A DNA stretch of 64,000 bases from FEN-1297 sp963843605. GTDB lineage: Bacteria > Bacteroidota > Ignavibacteria > Ignavibacteriales > Ignavibacteriaceae. The number at the start of each line of letters is the position of its first letter. Position 1 is the stretch's first letter. The DNA lies in the NCBI GenBank assembly GCA_963843605.1, contig CAWJLA010000010.1:124001-188000 (forward strand), written 5' to 3'. Shown piece after piece: positions 44,926 to 55,303 of the stretch. A model generated the notes under the pieces. It searched no databases. It saw nothing but the letters and a program-made list of their open reading frames with translations, and was not told the origin of the DNA. A program made the position numbers and the translations under genes.

Positions 44926-47900
44926 ATGAAAAAATTATTCTTGAGTTCATTAACTTTCTGTCTTTTAATATCATTCAATGTTTTTGCCCAAAGCGCTTCC
45001 ATTCAGTGGAAGTGTATTGAGCCTGATAGTCAGAAAGTTTCAACTGTTTCAGAAAAACTCATGGGATATACCGAAACAGGTACTGCCGGTTTTGTCGTTA
45101 GAGATTATAGTAAGACGGGCGGCCCGCTTGGTAACTTTCAAAGATGGTGGCCTTATGAAAACGGTTCAGCCGTTTCATGGGGTAACGAAACCGGCCAGGT
45201 TGATACTAGGTTCATTCAATTCGCTGTTAAACCTCAGTCCGGCAATACTTTTGCTCCTGACTCCATTACTATGTATCTGGGTGCCGGGGGAACGGGCAGC
45301 ATACGCGCAAATGTCTACTATTCCACCGATACCAATTTTACCACTTCCACAAAATTAAACGATACTGTTCTTGTGCTGATGAATAACGGGGTAGACTATT
45401 TTTCATATCCTGTCAACAGTGAAATTAAAGATAACGAAATACTTTACGTGCGCGTTTATCCTTGGTACGAAGGATCGCCTTCAACTTCAAAATATGTCTA
45501 CATCCAGGATGTAAATGTAAAAGGAACTACACACGGTATTACCTATCCTGCATCGGCTCTTTGGTCGTTAACTGATCCTAATGCAGGAGGTACGGGACTC
45601 ACTGCGTCAAATACAGGCCAAGTTACAGGTGTTGACGAAAACTTACACAATACGGAAATTAACGGCTATACCGGATATAACTCAAGTCAAAGAATTAGAA
45701 TATTAGGAAATGCCTGGCCGGCTAATCAGACAACTCAAATAGATACGGTTTATATTGAGTATGCGCTTATGCCGAATGCTGGATTCAAATTTAACGTGAA
45801 TACAATGTCACTCAAGATCGGTGCCGCCTCAATCAATACAATGAAGGCAAATATTTATTATTCAGCCGACGAAACTAATTGGACTCCGGTTACCTACAGT
45901 ACAGGAGATACAAGTGCTAATAACTACGTTGCGAGGGATACATTAACGACTGTAGCGGCATCCCCTAACGTGACTATAAATCCCGGAGAAAAATTTTACA
46001 TTAGAGTTTATCCCTGGGTAGATAATGACCCTGCAATACGTAGCGGAAAATATTTATTACTACAAGATATTATGATCGGTGGAAATGTTGAAGGATTACC
46101 CAGTCCTTCATCCTCTACTTGGCCACTTTCAGATCCTTCTGCTAGCGGTACAGGTTTAAGTCCGGTTATAGTAGGAGGTGTTAAAGCAGATGATGAAATG
46201 CTGGTTAACACCCAAATAAATCAGTATACCGGACTTAACGGCAGTCAGAGGATCAGAATCCTAGGAAACAGTTGGCCGGCAAATCAAACTACACAGCTAG
46301 ATACTGTTTTTGTCCAATTTTCTGCAGGTCCTAAATTCGGCGGACAATTTTTAGTAGATTCTATTTCTCTCGATATCGCCGCGAGCGGAATAAATACAAT
46401 GAAAGCAAATATTTATTATTCCGCTGATTCTGTTACCTGGACCCCTGTCAGTTACTCAACAGGCGATGCAAATAATTATCTAAGTCTTACTGATTTGACT
46501 CATGTAATTGCCAAAGTAAGTACTACAATAAATTCCGGCAAAAAATTATATATCCGAGTTTTTCCCTGGGTTGATAGCGACCCTGCTGTTAGAACCGGAA
46601 AATATGTTGATCTTCAAAATGTAGTAATAACCGGGACAGTTTCCGGTGTTACTGCCGATCCTCCTACCGTTACCACAACCGCTGTTACCAATATTGCCAC
46701 AACTTTTGTAACAAGCGGCGGTAATATTCCTTCAGACGGCGGTTCGCCAGTAACTGCCAGAGGGGTTTGCTGGGACACTACATCCTCACCGACTATTGCA
46801 GCTGATAAAACCGGCGACGGATCCGGTTCGGGTTCTTTTGTGAGCCAGGTAACCGGGCTTAAATCAGGCACAAAATATTATCTGCGTGCTTATGCAACCA
46901 ACATGGCCGGCACTTCTTACGGTAGCGAACAAATTTTCACTACACTTGATTCCACTCTGGTACCGACTGTATCAACCGCATCAGTTACAAATATTATGGT
47001 TAAGACGGCTCAATGCGGGGGCAATGTTACTGAATGGGGAGGTGATACCGTTATAGTAAAAGGTATTGTATGGAATACTTCCGGAAATCCGACCTTATCG
47101 GATAGTAAAACTGAAAACGGCAGCGGTCTAGGCTCATATACGAGCGTACTTTATCCGCTTGATGCAAATACCACTTATTATGTGCGTGCATATGCCACTA
47201 ACAGCAAGGGCACCGGTTACGGAGTTGTTGATACGTTTATGACTCAGACTCCTCAGCCAACGATTGAAAAAATTGTAGCCCAGGACAGCAGCGGCGACTA
47301 TACTACGGTGCAGGCGGCATTCGACGGAGTTCCGGATAATTACACCGGTCAGTATATCATTTATGTTAAGAATGGAACATATCATGAAAAACTTCTCTTG
47401 GCTTCAAAAAAAGTTAACGTTATTCTTATTGGCCAGGACCGTGATAATACTATCCTTACTTATGATGATTATGCAGCTATAGCCGGAGGAACCTCGGGTT
47501 CATACAGCGTCGGAATCGATGCTTCCGATTTTACCGCAATGAATATTACTTTTCAAAATACGGTAAAAAATGATCAGAGTGTCAGCAGTCAGCAGGCAGT
47601 TGCATTAAGATCAAACGGCGACAGGCAGGCTTTTTATAACTGCAATCTTCTCGGTTATCAGGATACATATTATGCCTGGGGCGGAAGCGGTGCTGCAAGG
47701 GTATACATGAAAGACTGCTACATTGAAGGCTCCGTAGATTTTATTTTTGGAAGAGATATAGTGTTATTCGACAGCTGTCAGATTCACGTCAACAGAAATC
47801 AGTGTTCGATAACCGCAGCCAGTACAGATGCTGATTCCAAATTCGGTTTTGTTTTTCGCGACTGTGTCATTTCGTATGATACGGTTGGTTTTGACGGTAA

Positions 47901-48513
47901 CGCAATCACAAAAATATATCTTGGAAGAGCTTGGCAGAGTCAGCCCAGAACCGTATTTATGAATACTTACGAACCGTCTGTGATAGACTCCCTTGGCTGG
48001 AACCAGCAGCCTATTAACTCGGGTATTATTCCGGCTCTGTATGGTGTTTATCAGGATTACGGTCCGGGTTATAATGCCGTGGGTCATGCAATCGGAATCG
48101 GCAGTTTACTCACGAGCAACGATGCTGCAGATTATACAATCGCAAATATTTTTGCAAAAACCGCAAACCCCGGATTAGGATACGATTGGTCTCCTGAAAA
48201 ACCTATGATTACCGGTGTTAAAAATGATAACTTTGCTGCTCAGATACCTTCAACGTTCCAGCTTTATCAGAATTATCCTAATCCGTTTAATCCGACAACT
48301 ACAATTAGATACGCTCTGCCGAAGAGCAGTATTGTCACGGTTAAGATATATGATATCCTGGGCAGGGAAGTAAAAACTCTGCTGCATGAAGTAAAACCAG
48401 CAGGGCAATACAACTTAAGGTTTGATGCTTCGAACCTTGCATCCGGTATTTACTTCTATGTTTTACGAGCCGGTGACTTTGTGCAGACGAAAAAAATGAT
48501 ATTGTTGAAATAA
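44926..48513 (+). CDS. Secreted multidomain pectinesterase (CE8) with T9SS sorting domain
   Basis: 1195 residues. Signal peptide 1-22 (ending VFAQ); three related ~150-residue beta modules, the second and third strongly alike (SQRIRILGN-WPANQTTQ at ~250 and ~440; YIRVYPWVD); two FN3-like modules (~575-672 and ~677-775, ending YYLRAYATN / YYVRAYATN); the pectin methylesterase beta-helix from about 781 (AQDSSGDYTTVQAAF) with catalytic Asp913 (GYQDTYY), Asp938 (GSVDFIFG) and Arg1001/Trp1003 (LGRAW); and the sorting domain from about 1110 (YQNYPNPFNPTTTIRY). It removes methyl esters from homogalacturonan outside the cell so that lyases can cut it. The N-terminal modules probably bind carbohydrate or act as spacers. 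Confidence 0.93.
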   Translation: MKKLFLSSLTFCLLISFNVFAQSASIQWKCIEPDSQKVSTVSEKLMGYTETGTAGFVVRDYSKTGGPLGNFQRWWPYENGSAVSWGNETGQVDTRFIQFAVKPQSGNTFAPDSITMYLGAGGTGSIRANVYYSTDTNFTTSTKLNDTVLVLMNNGVDYFSYPVNSEIKDNEILYVRVYPWYEGSPSTSKYVYIQDVNVKGTTHGITYPASALWSLTDPNAGGTGLTASNTGQVTGVDENLHNTEINGYTGYNSSQRIRILGNAWPANQTTQIDTVYIEYALMPNAGFKFNVNTMSLKIGAASINTMKANIYYSADETNWTPVTYSTGDTSANNYVARDTLTTVAASPNVTINPGEKFYIRVYPWVDNDPAIRSGKYLLLQDIMIGGNVEGLPSPSSSTWPLSDPSASGTGLSPVIVGGVKADDEMLVNTQINQYTGLNGSQRIRILGNSWPANQTTQLDTVFVQFSAGPKFGGQFLVDSISLDIAASGINTMKANIYYSADSVTWTPVSYSTGDANNYLSLTDLTHVIAKVSTTINSGKKLYIRVFPWVDSDPAVRTGKYVDLQNVVITGTVSGVTADPPTVTTTAVTNIATTFVTSGGNIPSDGGSPVTARGVCWDTTSSPTIAADKTGDGSGSGSFVSQVTGLKSGTKYYLRAYATNMAGTSYGSEQIFTTLDSTLVPTVSTASVTNIMVKTAQCGGNVTEWGGDTVIVKGIVWNTSGNPTLSDSKTENGSGLGSYTSVLYPLDANTTYYVRAYATNSKGTGYGVVDTFMTQTPQPTIEKIVAQDSSGDYTTVQAAFDGVPDNYTGQYIIYVKNGTYHEKLLLASKKVNVILIGQDRDNTILTYDDYAAIAGGTSGSYSVGIDASDFTAMNITFQNTVKNDQSVSSQQAVALRSNGDRQAFYNCNLLGYQDTYYAWGGSGAARVYMKDCYIEGSVDFIFGRDIVLFDSCQIHVNRNQCSITAASTDADSKFGFVFRDCVISYDTVGFDGNAITKIYLGRAWQSQPRTVFMNTYEPSVIDSLGWNQQPINSGIIPALYGVYQDYGPGYNAVGHAIGIGSLLTSNDAADYTIANIFAKTANPGLGYDWSPEKPMITGVKNDNFAAQIPSTFQLYQNYPNPFNPTTTIRYALPKSSIVTVKIYDILGREVKTLLHEVKPAGQYNLRFDASNLASGIYFYVLRAGDFVQTKKMILLK

Positions 48514-48563
48514 TTCTTCATCATTTATTTAATAGTTGAAATACTTATACTGTTTCTCCTAAG

Positions 48564-48598
48564 GCAGCAATTCAAAGCTTGAATTGCTGCTTTTTTTT
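48564..48598 (+). terminator. Terminator of the pectinesterase gene
   Basis: Perfect 12-bp stem GCAGCAATTCAA / TTGAATTGCTGC with a 3-base loop, followed by eight T residues. Confidence 0.95.
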
Positions 48599-48989
48599 GT
48601 AAAATTAGGGCCTTTTTAGTGTATAAATTATTCTTAACCTTAAAAATATTTTTTCATTAATGGGAAAGATTTACACTTTTTTTAATTATTTATACGGGAT
48701 ATTTGAATATATGCCGGCTATTTTGGTTATTCGAAATTAAATTAAATGGCACGTTTTATGGATGCTGATACAATTGTATTTAAGTTAATTTTTAAAAATT
48801 AACGTTTAAAAAATTTCAGGGCAGAGGAAATACAGGATATGCTGTGATTATTATTTTATATTAAATATAATTTAATAACGCAGCTTATTCCTGCAGTAAA
48901 GAATTTTTTTCATTTACCGATCCTTTCATCCCTTTAATAATAAAAAAAGTTAAAAGATCCTCAATTTGAGGACTATTTAGGAGATCAAA
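48599..48989. other. Intergenic region before the malic enzyme gene
   Basis: About 390 AT-rich bases. GGAG at 48980-48983 is the ribosome site for the next gene. No repeats or operators noticed. Confidence 0.4.
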
Positions 48990-51248
48990 ATGAAGATTCG
49001 TACAGAAGAGGCTCTTGAATATCATAGTCAGGGCAGGCGCGGGAAGATTGAGGTTGTGGCAACAAAACCTTGTTTAACTTCCCGGGATCTTTCTCTGGCT
49101 TATACGCCCGGCGTTGCCGAACCATGCCGAGAAATTGCAAAGAATGAAGATGACGTTTATAAATATACTGCTAAAGGTAATCTTGTTGCCGTTGTTTCCA
49201 ACGGTACTGCCGTATTAGGATTGGGAGATATCGGACCTTCTGCCGGTAAGCCTGTTATGGAAGGTAAAGGCATATTGTTTAAAAGATTTGCTGACATCGA
49301 TGTTTTCGACATTGAATTAAAAGGTAAAGACCCGAAAGAAATTATTAAAACCGTTCAGATGCTCGAACCCACTTTCGGGGGAATAAACCTGGAAGATATT
49401 AAGGCTCCGGAATGTTTTGAAATTGAGGAAACTCTAAAAAAAACAATGAACATACCGGTATTTCACGACGATCAGCACGGTACCGCGATCATTTCATGCG
49501 CGGCTTTAATTAATGCTGCTGAAATTACTGGCAAAAAAATGTCGGATCTGAAAATTGTAGTTAACGGCGCGGGTGCAGCGGCAATTTCCTGCTGCAACCT
49601 TTATTTAAAAGCAGGTGCAAAAAGAGAAAATATAGTAATGTACGATTCAAAGGGTTGTTTGAGTAAGAAGCGTACAGATTTAAATAAGTATAAACAGTTA
49701 TATGCTACCGATAAAGATTGTCATAGTCTGTCAGAAGGAATGATCGGCGCTGATGTGTTTATCGGACTATCCAAAGGCGGAGTGGTCAGCAAAGATATGA
49801 TAAAAAGCATGGCCCCTAATCCGATTGTTTTTGCTATGGCAAATCCGGATCCGGAAATAACGTACGAAGAGGCAACTTCTGTTAGAGATGATCTTATTAT
49901 GGCAACCGGAAGAAGCGATTATCCGAATCAGGTAAATAATGTACTCGGATTTCCGTTTATCTTCAGAGGAGCTCTTGATGTAAGAGCTTCTGCAATAAAC
50001 GAAGAAATGAAGATGGCTGCAGTTAAAGCACTTGCCGGATTAGCGAAGAAAAAAGTACCGGAAATTGTTCTCAGCGCTTACGGCGGAGAGAAATTTGAAT
50101 TCGGCAGAAATTATATAATACCGAAACCGTTTGATCCCAGGGTATTATGGAACGTTGCACCTGCTGTTGCGAAAGCCGCAATAGAAACAGGCGTTGCCAG
50201 AATACAAATTGAAGATTGGGTAGCTTACGAAGAACAGCTTAAAGAAAGACTCGGACTTTCTAAAGAGATTATCCGGGTGATGATACATAAAGCGAAGAAG
50301 AGTCCGAAACGTGTAGTTTTCCCTGAAGGTGAAGAGGAAAAAATTGTAAGGGCGGCTCATGCGGCCTTCAACGAAAATATTGCGCAGCCTGTTCTTTTGG
50401 GTAATATAGAAAGAATCGAAGCTATGATTGATTCGCTCGGTTACGACAGGAGCGAGTTTCAAATTAATGATCCTGAAATTTCTTCCAAGTGCGAAGAATA
50501 TGCACAGATGTTCTATCACAAACGGCAAAGAAAAGGCGCAACTCTGCATGAAGCTAGAGAGTTGATGAAAACTTCGGTTTATTACGGTTCAATGATGGTT
50601 GACAGCGGCGACGGAGATGCGCTTATAAGCGGTTTAACAACACATTATCCTACTACTATAAAACCGGCTTTACAGTGTGTTGGTATAAAAACAGGATTCA
50701 AAGTGGTATCCGGTTTATATATCGTCGTGACTAAAAAGGACGTATACTTTTTTGCAGACGCTACTGTGAATGTTAATCCAAAAGCAGACGAACTTGCAGA
50801 GATTGCAATTTCGGCTTCGGATACTGTTAAGGCTTTTGATATCGATCCGAAAGTTGCAATGTTATCGTTCAGCAACTTCGGAAGTGCAAAATACCCTGAA
50901 TCTATAAAAGTTAAAGAAGCAGTTAAGATAGTTAAGAATTTAAGGCCAGATATTATAATCGACGGAGAGATGCAGGCCGATACCGCGGTTGTTCCCGAAA
51001 TTATGGAAAGGGATTTTCCCTTCTGTTCATTTAAGGGAAGAGCTAATGTCTTAATATTTCCTGATCTTAATGCCGGAAATATTGCCTACAAATTAATGGC
51101 AAGAATAGGCGAAGCTACGGTAATTGGGCCGGTTCTAATGGGAATGGGTAAACCGATCCATGTACTTCAGAGAGGCGCTACCGTAGACGATATAATTAAC
51201 ATGACTGCTATTGCGGTTGTGGAAGCAAATAATCATAAAAAGAAATAA
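48990..51248 (+). CDS. maeB: NADP-dependent malic enzyme with phosphotransacetylase-like C-terminal domain
   Basis: 752 residues. The malic enzyme half (~1-425) shows LAYTPGVAEPCREI, FHDDQHGTAII and VVNGAGAAAISC (NADP-binding). From about 430 the PTA-like domain follows (RVVFPEGEEEKIVRAA; LIFPDLNAGNIAYKL; GPVLMGMGKP). Oxidatively decarboxylates malate to pyruvate making NADPH; in MaeB the PTA-like part is regulatory (acetyl-CoA binding), not catalytic. It is 14 bases upstream of the NfnA-like gene, linking it to NADPH handling. Confidence 0.95.
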   Translation: MKIRTEEALEYHSQGRRGKIEVVATKPCLTSRDLSLAYTPGVAEPCREIAKNEDDVYKYTAKGNLVAVVSNGTAVLGLGDIGPSAGKPVMEGKGILFKRFADIDVFDIELKGKDPKEIIKTVQMLEPTFGGINLEDIKAPECFEIEETLKKTMNIPVFHDDQHGTAIISCAALINAAEITGKKMSDLKIVVNGAGAAAISCCNLYLKAGAKRENIVMYDSKGCLSKKRTDLNKYKQLYATDKDCHSLSEGMIGADVFIGLSKGGVVSKDMIKSMAPNPIVFAMANPDPEITYEEATSVRDDLIMATGRSDYPNQVNNVLGFPFIFRGALDVRASAINEEMKMAAVKALAGLAKKKVPEIVLSAYGGEKFEFGRNYIIPKPFDPRVLWNVAPAVAKAAIETGVARIQIEDWVAYEEQLKERLGLSKEIIRVMIHKAKKSPKRVVFPEGEEEKIVRAAHAAFNENIAQPVLLGNIERIEAMIDSLGYDRSEFQINDPEISSKCEEYAQMFYHKRQRKGATLHEARELMKTSVYYGSMMVDSGDGDALISGLTTHYPTTIKPALQCVGIKTGFKVVSGLYIVVTKKDVYFFADATVNVNPKADELAEIAISASDTVKAFDIDPKVAMLSFSNFGSAKYPESIKVKEAVKIVKNLRPDIIIDGEMQADTAVVPEIMERDFPFCSFKGRANVLIFPDLNAGNIAYKLMARIGEATVIGPVLMGMGKPIHVLQRGATVDDIINMTAIAVVEANNHKKK

Positions 51249-51262
51249 TACCGGTTGGAGAT

Positions 51263-52123
51263 ATGTATAAAATTCTCAGTGCTGAGTTCCTGGCGCCGAA
51301 CGTAAAAAAGGTCGAAATAGAAGCGCCAAAAATTGCAAAGAAAAGAAAAGCAGGTCAGTTTGTGATTGTCCGTGTAGATGATTTCGGTGAAAGAATACCG
51401 CTCACCATATCCGATTCTAACCTTGAAAGAGGTTCGATTACTATAATTGTGCAGGGCATAGGCAAAACCACCAAAGAGATAAACGAATTAAATGCGGGTG
51501 ACTTTCTGCATGATGTTGTAGGTCCTTTGGGAAAGCCCTCGCATATAGAAAATTTCGGTGTTGCAGTCAGTATCGGCGGAGGAGTAGGAACTGCAATTGC
51601 GTATCCTACTGCGGTCGCACTGAAACAGGCAGGCAATTATACAATCTCCATAGTCGGCGGACGTTCAAAGGAATATGTAATTCTTGAAGACGAATTGAAC
51701 AAGGTTTGCGATGAGGTGTTTGTAACTACCGACGACGGCAGTTACGGTTATCACGGATTTGTAACTCAAAAATTGAATGATCTTATCGAAGGCAAGCGCA
51801 AAATAGATTTTGTGCTTGCCATCGGTCCTATTCCTATGATGAAAGCCGTTGCTGAAGTTACAAGAAAACATAAAATAAAAACAGTGGTCAGTCTTAATCC
51901 GGTTATGGTAGACGGTACTGGAATGTGCGGAGGATGCAGAGCCACCGTAGACAATAAGACGGTCTTTGTATGTGTTGACGGACCGGAATTCGATGCGCAT
52001 AAGGTAGATTTTGAAACCTTGGCCAGAAGAAACAGGACATACCGTGATCATGAAGAACAGGCGCTTAATTCTCATAAATGCCATACCGAAGAAGCAATGC
52101 TTAAAGTGATGAACGAAAACTAA
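51263..52123 (+). CDS. nfnA: Ferredoxin-NADP reductase subunit alpha / sulfide dehydrogenase beta-like
   Basis: 286 residues of the PyrK/NfnA/SudB type: FAD-binding (GQFVIVRVDDFGERIPLTI), NAD-binding (VGGGVGTAIAYPTAVAL-like region; SIVGGRSKEYVILEDEL) and the C-terminal [2Fe-2S] motif DGTGMCGGCRATV with FVCVDGPEF. The partner flavoprotein is the next gene. In NfnAB the pair bifurcates electrons between NADPH, NADH and ferredoxin; in other organisms it works as NADPH:sulfur oxidoreductase or glutamate synthase-like enzyme. Confidence 0.85.
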   Translation: MYKILSAEFLAPNVKKVEIEAPKIAKKRKAGQFVIVRVDDFGERIPLTISDSNLERGSITIIVQGIGKTTKEINELNAGDFLHDVVGPLGKPSHIENFGVAVSIGGGVGTAIAYPTAVALKQAGNYTISIVGGRSKEYVILEDELNKVCDEVFVTTDDGSYGYHGFVTQKLNDLIEGKRKIDFVLAIGPIPMMKAVAEVTRKHKIKTVVSLNPVMVDGTGMCGGCRATVDNKTVFVCVDGPEFDAHKVDFETLARRNRTYRDHEEQALNSHKCHTEEAMLKVMNEN

Positions 52124-52313
52124 TTTTAGTAAAAACTAGGATCGATAAGAATATTTAGGCTTGCATTTTTAATGAATTTAGGAATTAAGCATGTGAGCTA
52201 AATAATGAAGCGAAGGATTTTTAAAATATTTTCGAATAAAATTTGTATAAAATTCCTCGTTTATAAAAATCAAAAAAACATAAACGAAGTTCAAAAAAAT
52301 CAGGAGTCTTTCT

Positions 52314-53732
52314 GTGCAAACTCTTTCAAATAAAGAAAAGATGAAAATTCCGCGTCAGCAGATGCCGGAGCAGGATAAACTGGAGAGAAGCGGAAACTTT
52401 AAAGAAGTAAATTTAGGATTGACCGAAGAACTGGCAAAATTGGAAGCGCTAAGGTGCATTCAATGTCCGAAGCCCACTTGCGTGGAAGGATGTCCTGTAG
52501 GTGTTAAAATAAGCGATTTTGTAAACCTTGTTGCACATGGCGATTATTTGGGAGCAGCGGCTAAAATAAAGGAAGACAATATGCTTCCGGCTGTATGCGG
52601 AAGAGTATGCCCGCAAGAAGAACAATGCGAAGCGAAGTGCGTTGTAGGTAAAAAAAGAGAACCGGTTGCAATAGGCAGACTTGAAAGATTTGTTGCAGAT
52701 TACGAAAGAGAACACCTCGGAATTAAGAATCCGGTATTGAAGTCTAAGACCGGTAAAAAAGTTGCAATAATAGGCAGCGGACCTGCCGGATTAAGCTGTG
52801 CAGGAGACTTAATACAGATGGGGCATGATGTAACAGTATTCGAGGCTCTTCACGATCTTGGCGGAGTGCTTATATACGGCATACCCGAATTCCGTTTGCC
52901 GAAAGATATTGTTAAATCGGAAGTCGATTCATTAAAGAAAATGGGAGTTGATTTTCAAACAAATGCAGTAATCGGGTTTACGGATACTATCGATGAGTTA
53001 TTGGCCAACGGTTACAATGCCGTATTTATAGCTGTCGGAGCCGGCCTGCCTCATTTTCTAAAAGTTCCGGGTGAAGATCTTAACGGAGTTTATTCCGCTA
53101 ACGAATTTCTTACCCGAGTGAATTTAATGAAAGCCTACCGCTTTCCCGAATTTGATACTCCGGTTTTCAACTGCAAAAATAAAAATGTTGCAGTATTCGG
53201 CGGCGGAAATACAGCTATGGATGCCGTAAGAACTTCCAAACGACTCGGTGCTAAAAAAGCGTGCATAATTTACCGCAGATCTGATGCGGAAATGCCGGCA
53301 AGACAGGAAGAAATTCATCATGCTAAAGAAGAAGGAATTGAGTTTATTTTTCTCTCAAACCCGCTTGAATTTTTAGGAGATAAAGACGGCTGGCTGAAAG
53401 GCGTTAAACTACAAAAAATGGAGCTCGGAGAACCTGATGCTTCGGGCAGACGTAGACCGGTTCCTATCGAAGCATCGGATTACGTTATGGATATTGATAT
53501 GGCGGTTATAGCAATCGGCAACGGTTCTAATCCCATCATCCAAAAAACTACTCCGGATTTACAATTTAATAAATGGGGTAATATTGTTGTTGATGAAGAA
53601 ACTATGAAGACTTCTAAAAACGGAGTGTTCGCCGGCGGCGATATAGTAACAGGCGGTGCGACTGTTATTCTTGCCATGGGTGCCGGAAGGAAAGCTGCTT
53701 CAGCAATCAACACATATTTACAAAATTTGTAA
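52314..53732 (+). CDS. nfnB: NfnB / GltA-like FAD-dependent oxidoreductase
   Basis: 472 residues. The N-terminal ferredoxin-like part has two cysteine groups (RCIQCPKPTCVEGCPVG; AVCGRVCPQEEQCEAKC). Then an FAD-binding domain with GSGPAGLSCAGDL and an NADPH-binding domain with FGGGNTAMDAVRTSKRLG, ending AGGDIVTGGATVILAMGAGRKAA. Labelled glutamate synthase small subunit in many annotations, but no large subunit is present and the NfnA-like gene precedes it, so NfnB is preferred. GTG start at 52314 with AGGAG seven bases before it; 190 bases separate it from nfnA. Confidence 0.87.
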   Translation: MQTLSNKEKMKIPRQQMPEQDKLERSGNFKEVNLGLTEELAKLEALRCIQCPKPTCVEGCPVGVKISDFVNLVAHGDYLGAAAKIKEDNMLPAVCGRVCPQEEQCEAKCVVGKKREPVAIGRLERFVADYEREHLGIKNPVLKSKTGKKVAIIGSGPAGLSCAGDLIQMGHDVTVFEALHDLGGVLIYGIPEFRLPKDIVKSEVDSLKKMGVDFQTNAVIGFTDTIDELLANGYNAVFIAVGAGLPHFLKVPGEDLNGVYSANEFLTRVNLMKAYRFPEFDTPVFNCKNKNVAVFGGGNTAMDAVRTSKRLGAKKACIIYRRSDAEMPARQEEIHHAKEEGIEFIFLSNPLEFLGDKDGWLKGVKLQKMELGEPDASGRRRPVPIEASDYVMDIDMAVIAIGNGSNPIIQKTTPDLQFNKWGNIVVDEETMKTSKNGVFAGGDIVTGGATVILAMGAGRKAASAINTYLQNL

Positions 53733-53831
53733 ATTCTATACCGTACGGAAAATAATTAGACCGTTTACATAAAATTGGTTATTTTAAGACCTGTTGTTTT
53801 CTACGTTTGTTTTTAATAAATGGGGCATTTA

Positions 53832-55175
53832 ATGAAACTCACTTTTAGTAGAAAGCTGCTTCTTATTTTATTATTATCCGGCTGTGCGGTTTATGCTCAA
53901 CCTAATGATACACTGTATTTATCTCTGGATGATGCTATATCTAGGGCGCTGGAAAATAATTGGGATGTTCAGTTATCGCAGAAAGATATTGAAAAATCAC
54001 AGGAACAGATAGATGAAGCATATTCAAATGCATTTCCAAGGCTCGATCTTCAGGGTTCGTATGTAAGGAATATAAAACTTCCTGTTTTATTTCTACCACC
54101 TAATACGGCATTTAATCCTACTTCTCAAACTCAAACTCTCGAACTGGGCTCCAAAAACAGTTATGATGCGGCTCTTACCTTAAGTCAGGTAATATACAGT
54201 CAAAAAGTAAATACGGCAATTCAAATTGCGGGTGAATATTCGGATTACGCCTTAACGGGTAAAAAAGCAACCGAGCAACAGATTGTCCTTGCTGTTAAAA
54301 AATCTTTCTATACAATCTTATTGTCAAAGCAGCTTGTAAATGTTGCACGACAAAATTATGATGCCGCCCAAGCAAACTACAATAATGTATCTTCATTGTA
54401 TGAACACGGAGTCGCATCCGAATACGATTTCCTGCGGTCTGAAGTTCAGGTTGCCAATGTTAAACCGTTTTTAATACAAGCTACAAACAACCTCGAACTT
54501 GCTAAAATATCCCTCAAAAATCTGCTTGCTCTCGATCTGGGACAATCGATAAAAGTAAAGGGCGAATTCAAATATAAAAAAATTGAATCTGCTGTAATGG
54601 ACGAAGCGGGAGAAGGTGCAATAAAAAATAACCCTTTGATCAAACAGCTGAGAATCCAGGAATCCCTGCTCGATAAAAACGTTACAATACAGAGGGCCGA
54701 TTATTTTCCGACTCTTTCACTCTTCGGGCAATATGATTTTCAAACTCAGGATAATACCTACAGGATTAAGAACTATAAATGGGTTGAAACTTTCATGATC
54801 GGTCTGCAATTAAACTATACATTATTCGACGGCTTCGGCAGAAGTGCACGCATTCAGCAGGCTGTTATCGACAAAGAAAAAGTTGACCTAGGCAGAAGAA
54901 AATTGGAAGAGGGCGTAAAGGTGCAGATCCGTCAATCTGTAATGAAAATGGATGAAGCCGAGAAGAAAATTCTTGCGCAGGAAAAAAGTCTGCAACAAGC
55001 ACAGAAAGCATTGAAAATTGCAGAGACGAGATATAAAAGCGGAGTCGGTACACAACTTGAAATAATAGATACTCAGTCGGCATATATGATGGCACAAACA
55101 AATTATTCGCAGGCAATCTACGATTATCTTATTGCGCAGGCCGATTGGGAATTCGCTGTTAGTAACGGTAAATAA
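53832..55175 (+). CDS. TolC family outer-membrane efflux channel
   Basis: About 447 residues. Signal peptide MKLTFSRKLLLILLLSGCAVYA; LSGC could also be a lipobox (Cys18). Two OEP repeats with coiled-coil helices: YLSLDDAISRALENNWDV near the start and YKSGVGTQLEIIDTQSAYMMAQTNYSQ near the end are the typical family signatures. Forms the outer-membrane exit of the RND system encoded next. ATG at 53832 is chosen over the one at 53820 because it starts the signal peptide directly. Confidence 0.92.
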   Translation: MKLTFSRKLLLILLLSGCAVYAQPNDTLYLSLDDAISRALENNWDVQLSQKDIEKSQEQIDEAYSNAFPRLDLQGSYVRNIKLPVLFLPPNTAFNPTSQTQTLELGSKNSYDAALTLSQVIYSQKVNTAIQIAGEYSDYALTGKKATEQQIVLAVKKSFYTILLSKQLVNVARQNYDAAQANYNNVSSLYEHGVASEYDFLRSEVQVANVKPFLIQATNNLELAKISLKNLLALDLGQSIKVKGEFKYKKIESAVMDEAGEGAIKNNPLIKQLRIQESLLDKNVTIQRADYFPTLSLFGQYDFQTQDNTYRIKNYKWVETFMIGLQLNYTLFDGFGRSARIQQAVIDKEKVDLGRRKLEEGVKVQIRQSVMKMDEAEKKILAQEKSLQQAQKALKIAETRYKSGVGTQLEIIDTQSAYMMAQTNYSQAIYDYLIAQADWEFAVSNGK

Positions 55176-55303
55176 TTAGTTCCGAATTTTAATTATATGT
55201 AAAGGGATTCCGGGACATAGCCATCTATTTATTATTTACAGGCTACCCGGGCATTAGAGATTCATGTTTAAGATTTTTTATTTTATAGGAGTTAAACGGG
55301 ATT

